In this document: positions 6,279-9,472 of the stretch, one piece after another | Numbering within the stretch: position 1 is the first letter of the stretch | Layout of the letters: each line of letters opens with the position of its first letter | From: Elusimicrobiota bacterium | GTDB lineage: Bacteria; Elusimicrobiota; Elusimicrobia; UBA1565; UBA9628 | Direction of reading: 5' to 3' | Length of the DNA: 9,472 nucleotides | Assembly: GCA_028869495.1 (NCBI GenBank) | Contig: JAGWRY010000434.1 | Coordinates: forward strand, 1 to 9,472 | Notes under the pieces: generated by a model | The model's input: only the letters and a program-made list of their open reading frames with translations | What the model was told of the DNA's origin: nothing | Databases searched by the model: none | Translations under genes and position numbers: made by a program

Positions 6279-7790
6279 CTACAGGCCGTAGAGCGCGCCG
6301 AACTTCGCGCGCAGGTAGTCCAGGTAGGGCTTCGGCGAGATCGGCCCGCCGCAGGCGCGGCGCACGAGCTCCTCGGCTCCGTATTTGCGCCCGTGGCGAT
6401 GGACGTTCTCCCGAAGCCAGCCGAGGAGCGGCGCGCCGTCGCCGCGCGAGAGCGCCTCCGGGATTCCGGGCTCGGCCTTCAGGGCCGCCTCCCAGAGCTG
6501 GGCCGAGATCATGTTGCCGACCGCGTAGGTCGGGAAGTAGCCGAAGAGGCCCGAGGCCCAGTGCGTGTCCTGCAGGACGCCGCGCGCGTCGTCGGGCGGG
6601 ACGATCCCGAGGAGCTCCTGCGACTTCGCGGCCCAGGCCGCGGGCAGATCGGCCGCCTTCAGGTCCCCCGACAGCAGCGCGCGCTCCAGGTCGAAGCGCA
6701 GCATCACGTGCAGGCTGTAGGTCAGCTCGTCGGCCTCGACCCGGATATGGGAGAGCTCGACGCGGTTGGCGGCGCGGTGCAGCTCGCCGGCCGATAGGCC
6801 GCCGGACTCCGGAAAGAGCGCGCGGAAGCGCGGCGCGAGGAAGGCCCACCACTCGCGCCCGCGGCCGACCTGGTTCTCCCACAGGCGCGACTGCGACTCG
6901 TGCAGGGCCATCGTCGCGCCGGCCGCGAGCGGCGTGCCCTCCAGCTCCGGCGCGACGTTCTGCTCGTAGAGGCCGTGGCCGGCCTCGTGCATCACGCCGA
7001 ACAGGGCGCTGAAGGGCAGGTCCTCGCGGTAGCGCGTCGTCAGGCGCACGTCGCCGGGCGCGATCCCGCTCGAGAACGGGTGCGCGGACTCGTCGAGGCG
7101 GCCGCGCGAGAAGTCGAAGCCCATCGCCCGCGCGGCCTCGAGCCCGAGCTCGCGCTGGCGCGCGACCGGGAAGGGGCCGCGCGGCTCCGGGACGCGGAGC
7201 GAGGCGGCCTTCCCGGCGACGTCGCGGACGAGAGGGACGAGGCCGGCCTTCAGCTCCGCGAAGAGCTCCGACACGCGGGCCGTGGTCATGCCCGGCTCGA
7301 AGCCCTCGAGCCAGGCGTCGTACGGGTCGGCGAACGCCCCGACCAGCTCCGCCTGGCGGCGCTTGAGCTCGAGCATCTTCTCCAGCGCCGGACGGAAGAG
7401 CGCGAAGTCGGAACGGCGCCGCGCCTCGACCCAGACCTCCTGGGAACGGGCGACGTGGCGGGCGAGCTCGCCGACGAAGTCCGCCGGCTGGCCGACGCGG
7501 CGCCGGCGCTCGCGCCGGGCCCAGCGCGCGAGGGCGGCCTCGTCGCCGTCGCCCTCCCCGGCCGCCGGTCCCAGCGCCTCCAGCCACTCGCCGACCTCGG
7601 GCGCGACCAGGAGGGAATGCGCGGCCTTCTCGACCGCCGCGATCTGGGACGCGCGCGCCTCGCCTCCGGCGCGCGGCATCATCACCTCGTGATCCCACTC
7701 GAGGAGATCCGCGGCCTTGACCAGCGCCTGGAACTCGCCGAGCCGCGCGCGCAGGAGCGCGGCCGCGTCCGCCGTTCCGACCGCCGTCAC
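6279..7790 (-). CDS. M32 family metallocarboxypeptidase (carboxypeptidase Taq type)
   Basis: 503 residues, the normal length for family M32, whose members remove C-terminal residues from peptides in the cytoplasm using a divalent metal. The metal site is complete: H268-E269-A-G-H272 (MHEAGHGLYEQN) and E298 in ALHESQSRLWENQVGR. Other family blocks are RVEADELTYSLHVMLRFDLE and DTHWASGLFGYFPTYAVGNM near the C-terminus. No signal peptide is present, as expected. The start is a GTG at 7790 that overlaps the cyclophilin stop as GTGA, so translation is probably coupled. No good Shine-Dalgarno precedes it. A role in peptide recycling is inferred from the family. Confidence 0.95.
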   Translation of the reverse strand: MTAVGTADAAALLRARLGEFQALVKAADLLEWDHEVMMPRAGGEARASQIAAVEKAAHSLLVAPEVGEWLEALGPAAGEGDGDEAALARWARRERRRRVGQPADFVGELARHVARSQEVWVEARRRSDFALFRPALEKMLELKRRQAELVGAFADPYDAWLEGFEPGMTTARVSELFAELKAGLVPLVRDVAGKAASLRVPEPRGPFPVARQRELGLEAARAMGFDFSRGRLDESAHPFSSGIAPGDVRLTTRYREDLPFSALFGVMHEAGHGLYEQNVAPELEGTPLAAGATMALHESQSRLWENQVGRGREWWAFLAPRFRALFPESGGLSAGELHRAANRVELSHIRVEADELTYSLHVMLRFDLERALLSGDLKAADLPAAWAAKSQELLGIVPPDDARGVLQDTHWASGLFGYFPTYAVGNMISAQLWEAALKAEPGIPEALSRGDGAPLLGWLRENVHRHGRKYGAEELVRRACGGPISPKPYLDYLRAKFGALYGL

Positions 7791-8290
7791 TTCTTCAGGA
7801 GCGGCTGGGCGAGCCGGACCGTCTCCATCTTGATCGGCGTGCGCGGACGGTCGCCGGGACCCCGGTCGGCGGCGCCGATCTTGACGACGACGTCCTGCCC
7901 CTCGATCACCTGGCCGAAGATCGCGTGACGGTCGTCGAGGTGCGGCGTCGGGCCGTGCGTGATGAAGAACTGCGAGCCGCCGGTGTCCGGGCCCGCGTTG
8001 GCCATCGAGACGACGCCGGGCTTGTCGTGGCGGAGCTTCGGGTGGAACTCGTCCAGGATCGTCCAGCCGGGGCCCCCGCGGCCGGTCCCGGTCGGGTCGC
8101 CGGTCTGGATCATGAAGCCGGGGATCACGCGGTGGAAGAGCACGCCGTCGTAGAACTTCTTGTCGACGAGCTTCAGGAAATTGGCGACCGTGTCGGGCGC
8201 CTCCTTCGGGAACAGCTCGACGGCGATCTTCCCGAGCGTCGTCTCGACGACGACGACGGGGTTGGCGGTTTTGTAGGGGCGGTCGGCCAT
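7787..8290 (-). CDS. Cytosolic cyclophilin-type peptidyl-prolyl cis-trans isomerase
   Basis: 167 residues, a compact PpiB-like cyclophilin with no signal peptide. The active site is intact: F52-H53-R54 (catalytic Arg54), FMIQ with Q62, GDPTGTGRGG, the block S106-Q-F-F-I-T and the FGQV segment (125-128). The position of the cyclosporin-binding Trp of human cyclophilin A is Leu118, as in many bacterial members, and H122 is kept. It speeds up folding of proteins at X-Pro bonds. An AAGGAG sits 7 nt before the ATG. The gene follows tdk by 25 nt and overlaps the M32 gene by 4 nt. It is clearly different from the lipoprotein cyclophilin at 679-1413, sharing only the core motifs, so the two are not a recent duplication. 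Confidence 0.95.
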   Translation of the reverse strand: MADRPYKTANPVVVVETTLGKIAVELFPKEAPDTVANFLKLVDKKFYDGVLFHRVIPGFMIQTGDPTGTGRGGPGWTILDEFHPKLRHDKPGVVSMANAGPDTGGSQFFITHGPTPHLDDRHAIFGQVIEGQDVVVKIGAADRGPGDRPRTPIKMETVRLAQPLLKK

Positions 8291-8297
8291 GGTCTTT

Positions 8298-8303
8298 CTC
8301 CTT
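8298..8303 (-). promoter_or_regulatory. Shine-Dalgarno of the cytosolic cyclophilin gene
   Basis: AAGGAG on the minus strand, 7 nt before the ATG at 8290, within the 25-nt gap after tdk. It supports this start and independent initiation within a shared transcript. Confidence 0.75.
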
Positions 8304-8315
8304 GGGAATCGGGCG

Positions 8316-8921
8316 TCAGCGGCGGAAGCAGCGGCGGCAGCGCGCCTCGTACTTGTCGGCGGCGCCGACCTCGACGACCTTGCGCCCGCCGCTCAGGCGC
8401 TGGGAGCGGTTGGCGGGGTTGCCGCACAGCGTGCAGATCGCGAGGTTCTTGGTCACGAACTCGGCCACGCCCATCAGCCGGCAGGTGACCGGGAACGGCA
8501 CGCCGCGGAAGTCCTGGTCGAGGCCCGCGACGATCACGCGGCGCCCCTCGTCGGCGAGGCGCTCGCAGACGTCGACGATCTCCTCGTCGAAGAACTGGAC
8601 CTCGTCGACGCCGACGACCTGCGCGTCCGGCGCGACCTTCTTCAGGATGTCGCGCGCGCGCGACACCGCGATCGACGGCGTCCGGCTCAGGTCGTGGCTG
8701 ACGATGTGGTCCTTCGCGTAGCGCACGTCCAGGGCCGAGTTGAAGACCTGGACCTTCTGCCGCGCGATCTGCGCCAGGCGCAGGCGGCGGATCAGCTCCT
8801 GCGTCTTGCCCGAGAACATCGAGCCGACGACGGCCTCGATCCAGCCGCCGCCGGTGTGGCCCCAGGCCAGCGGCGCGGCCGGGCGGTGGCCGTTGCGCAC
8901 GACGGGCTTGGCGCGCCTCAT
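8316..8921 (-). CDS. tdk: Thymidine kinase, type II (TK1-like)
   Basis: 201 residues. It phosphorylates thymidine to dTMP with ATP in the cytosol (pyrimidine salvage). The Walker A loop is G33-S-M-F-S-G-K-T40. The segment VVGVDEVQFFDEE holds D106 and E107, the latter the expected catalytic base. A lasso-type zinc site is formed by C163-x2-C166 and C195-x2-C198 at the very C-terminus. Family landmarks QELIRRLRL, AGLDQDFRGVPFP and the TLCGNPA block are all present. The N-terminus has about 25 residues before the first core strand (WIEAVVG), slightly longer than typical; the later part of this stretch may be disordered. The ATG at 8921 overlaps the rmlB stop as ATGA with no Shine-Dalgarno, so translation is probably coupled to rmlB. 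Confidence 0.95.
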   Translation of the reverse strand: MRRAKPVVRNGHRPAAPLAWGHTGGGWIEAVVGSMFSGKTQELIRRLRLAQIARQKVQVFNSALDVRYAKDHIVSHDLSRTPSIAVSRARDILKKVAPDAQVVGVDEVQFFDEEIVDVCERLADEGRRVIVAGLDQDFRGVPFPVTCRLMGVAEFVTKNLAICTLCGNPANRSQRLSGGRKVVEVGAADKYEARCRRCFRR

Positions 8922-9472
8922 CGGGCCGCGTACTGCCGGCGGCAGTAGTCGCGCCAGCCGCCGCCGTCCTTGAGCGGGCGCCACCAGTCCTCGCGCGTCC
9001 GGTACCAGTCGACCGTCGCGCGCAGGCCGCGCTCGAAGTCGAACGCATGCCGGAAGCCCAGCTTGAACAGCTTGGCGCAATCGAGGGCGTAGCGGCGATC
9101 GTGGCCTTTCCGGTCCGGCGCCGGAACGATCAGGGATTTAGGCTTGCCCATGATGCGCAGGACGCGCTCCAGGAGCTCCCGGTTCGTGCAGGTGAAGGAT
9201 CCGCCGACGTTGTAGACCTCGCCGAGCGTCCCTTTCTCCAGCACCGTCAGGATCGCCCGCGCGTGGTCGACGACGTGCAGCCAGTCGCGGACCTGCCGCC
9301 CGTCGCCGTAGAGCGGGAAGGGCTTGTCCTCCATGAAGTTCGTGATCATCAGCGGCAGGGCCTTCTCCGGGTACTGGTAGGGCCCGTAGTTGTTCGACGC
9401 GCGCGTCGTCAGCACCGGCGCCTGGTGCGTGACGAAGTAGGAGCGGACCAGCAGGTCCGAGGCCGCCTTCGA
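8918..9472 (-). CDS. rmlB: dTDP-glucose 4,6-dehydratase, C-terminal 184 residues (start beyond window)
   Basis: The frame is open at the right edge and ends at TGA 8918-8920. The visible part begins SKAASDLLVRSY, in which the Lys is that of the short-chain dehydrogenase YxxxK motif; the Tyr lies just outside the window. It continues with TRASNNYGPYQYPEKALPL, then YGDGRQVRDWLHVVDHARA and YNVGG, all diagnostic of RmlB. The enzyme turns dTDP-glucose into dTDP-4-keto-6-deoxyglucose using bound NAD, the second step toward dTDP-L-rhamnose and other deoxysugars of surface glycans. A full protein is usually about 330-350 residues, so about half is missing. A GTG at 9415 lies inside the domain and is not the start. 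It overlaps tdk by ATGA. No other rhamnose-pathway gene is visible here. Confidence 0.95.
   Translation of the reverse strand, partial: SKAASDLLVRSYFVTHQAPVLTTRASNNYGPYQYPEKALPLMITNFMEDKPFPLYGDGRQVRDWLHVVDHARAILTVLEKGTLGEVYNVGGSFTCTNRELLERVLRIMGKPKSLIVPAPDRKGHDRRYALDCAKLFKLGFRHAFDFERGLRATVDWYRTREDWWRPLKDGGGWRDYCRRQYAAR

Noticed and set aside
6241..7698. In-frame upstream extension of the HELTH protein into the M32 gene, giving a 1173-residue protein
   Set aside because: The extension is an out-of-frame shadow of the M32 carboxypeptidase. A signal peptide and a promoter at 6247-6275 mark the start at 6240.
8922..9080. N-terminal extension of thymidine kinase from an upstream start at 9080
   Set aside because: It would lie wholly within the rmlB C-terminus and has no family similarity; the ATG at 8921 in the ATGA overlap gives a protein close to the usual length.

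Overview
The window is very GC-rich (well above 65% by eye) bacterial chromosomal DNA with tightly packed genes. No RNA gene, insertion sequence, CRISPR array or phage gene was seen. Two lipoproteins and several exported proteins point to a bacterium that exports many proteins. dTDP-sugar synthesis (RmlB) suggests surface polysaccharide. The gene mix (exported GH15 glucoamylase, M32 carboxypeptidase, two cyclophilins, type II thymidine kinase) would fit a high-GC member of a phylum such as Elusimicrobiota or a similar Gram-negative lineage. This placement is a guess; no marker gene in the window settles it.

Layout. At the left edge a two-domain universal stress protein (minus strand, C-terminal part cut off) is divergent from a lipoprotein cyclophilin (679-1413, plus). 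A secreted GH15 glucoamylase follows (1520-3055, plus). It converges on an exported PEBP/YbhB-type protein (3065-3613, minus) across a perfect 25-nt palindrome that contains both stop codons. Everything from there to the right edge is on the minus strand. Read in the direction of transcription it is: rmlB (N-terminal half missing at the edge), tdk (ATGA overlap), a cytosolic cyclophilin (25-nt gap, good Shine-Dalgarno), an M32 carboxypeptidase (GTGA overlap), a large exported HELTH-motif protein of unknown family with its own promoter, a small lipoprotein coupled to it by a GTGA overlap, and the PEBP gene with its own promoter.

Expression signals. Four genes (lipoprotein cyclophilin, GH15, HELTH protein, PEBP) have a -10-like hexamer ending only 6-7 nt before the ATG. 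Their mRNAs should therefore be leaderless or nearly so. All four encode proteins with a signal peptide. The stress protein and the cytosolic cyclophilin instead have normal Shine-Dalgarno sites. The PEBP gene has both: a leaderless start giving a signal-peptide form, and an internal ATG behind a perfect GAGGAGGT that would give a form without the signal peptide.

How the genes may work together. The exported set (glucoamylase, possible metallopeptidase, cyclophilin lipoprotein) looks like nutrient polymer breakdown and folding in the envelope. The rmlB-tdk pair links thymidine nucleotide supply with dTDP-sugar use. The HELTH protein with its coupled lipoprotein is the least explained unit and the best candidate for an undescribed system.
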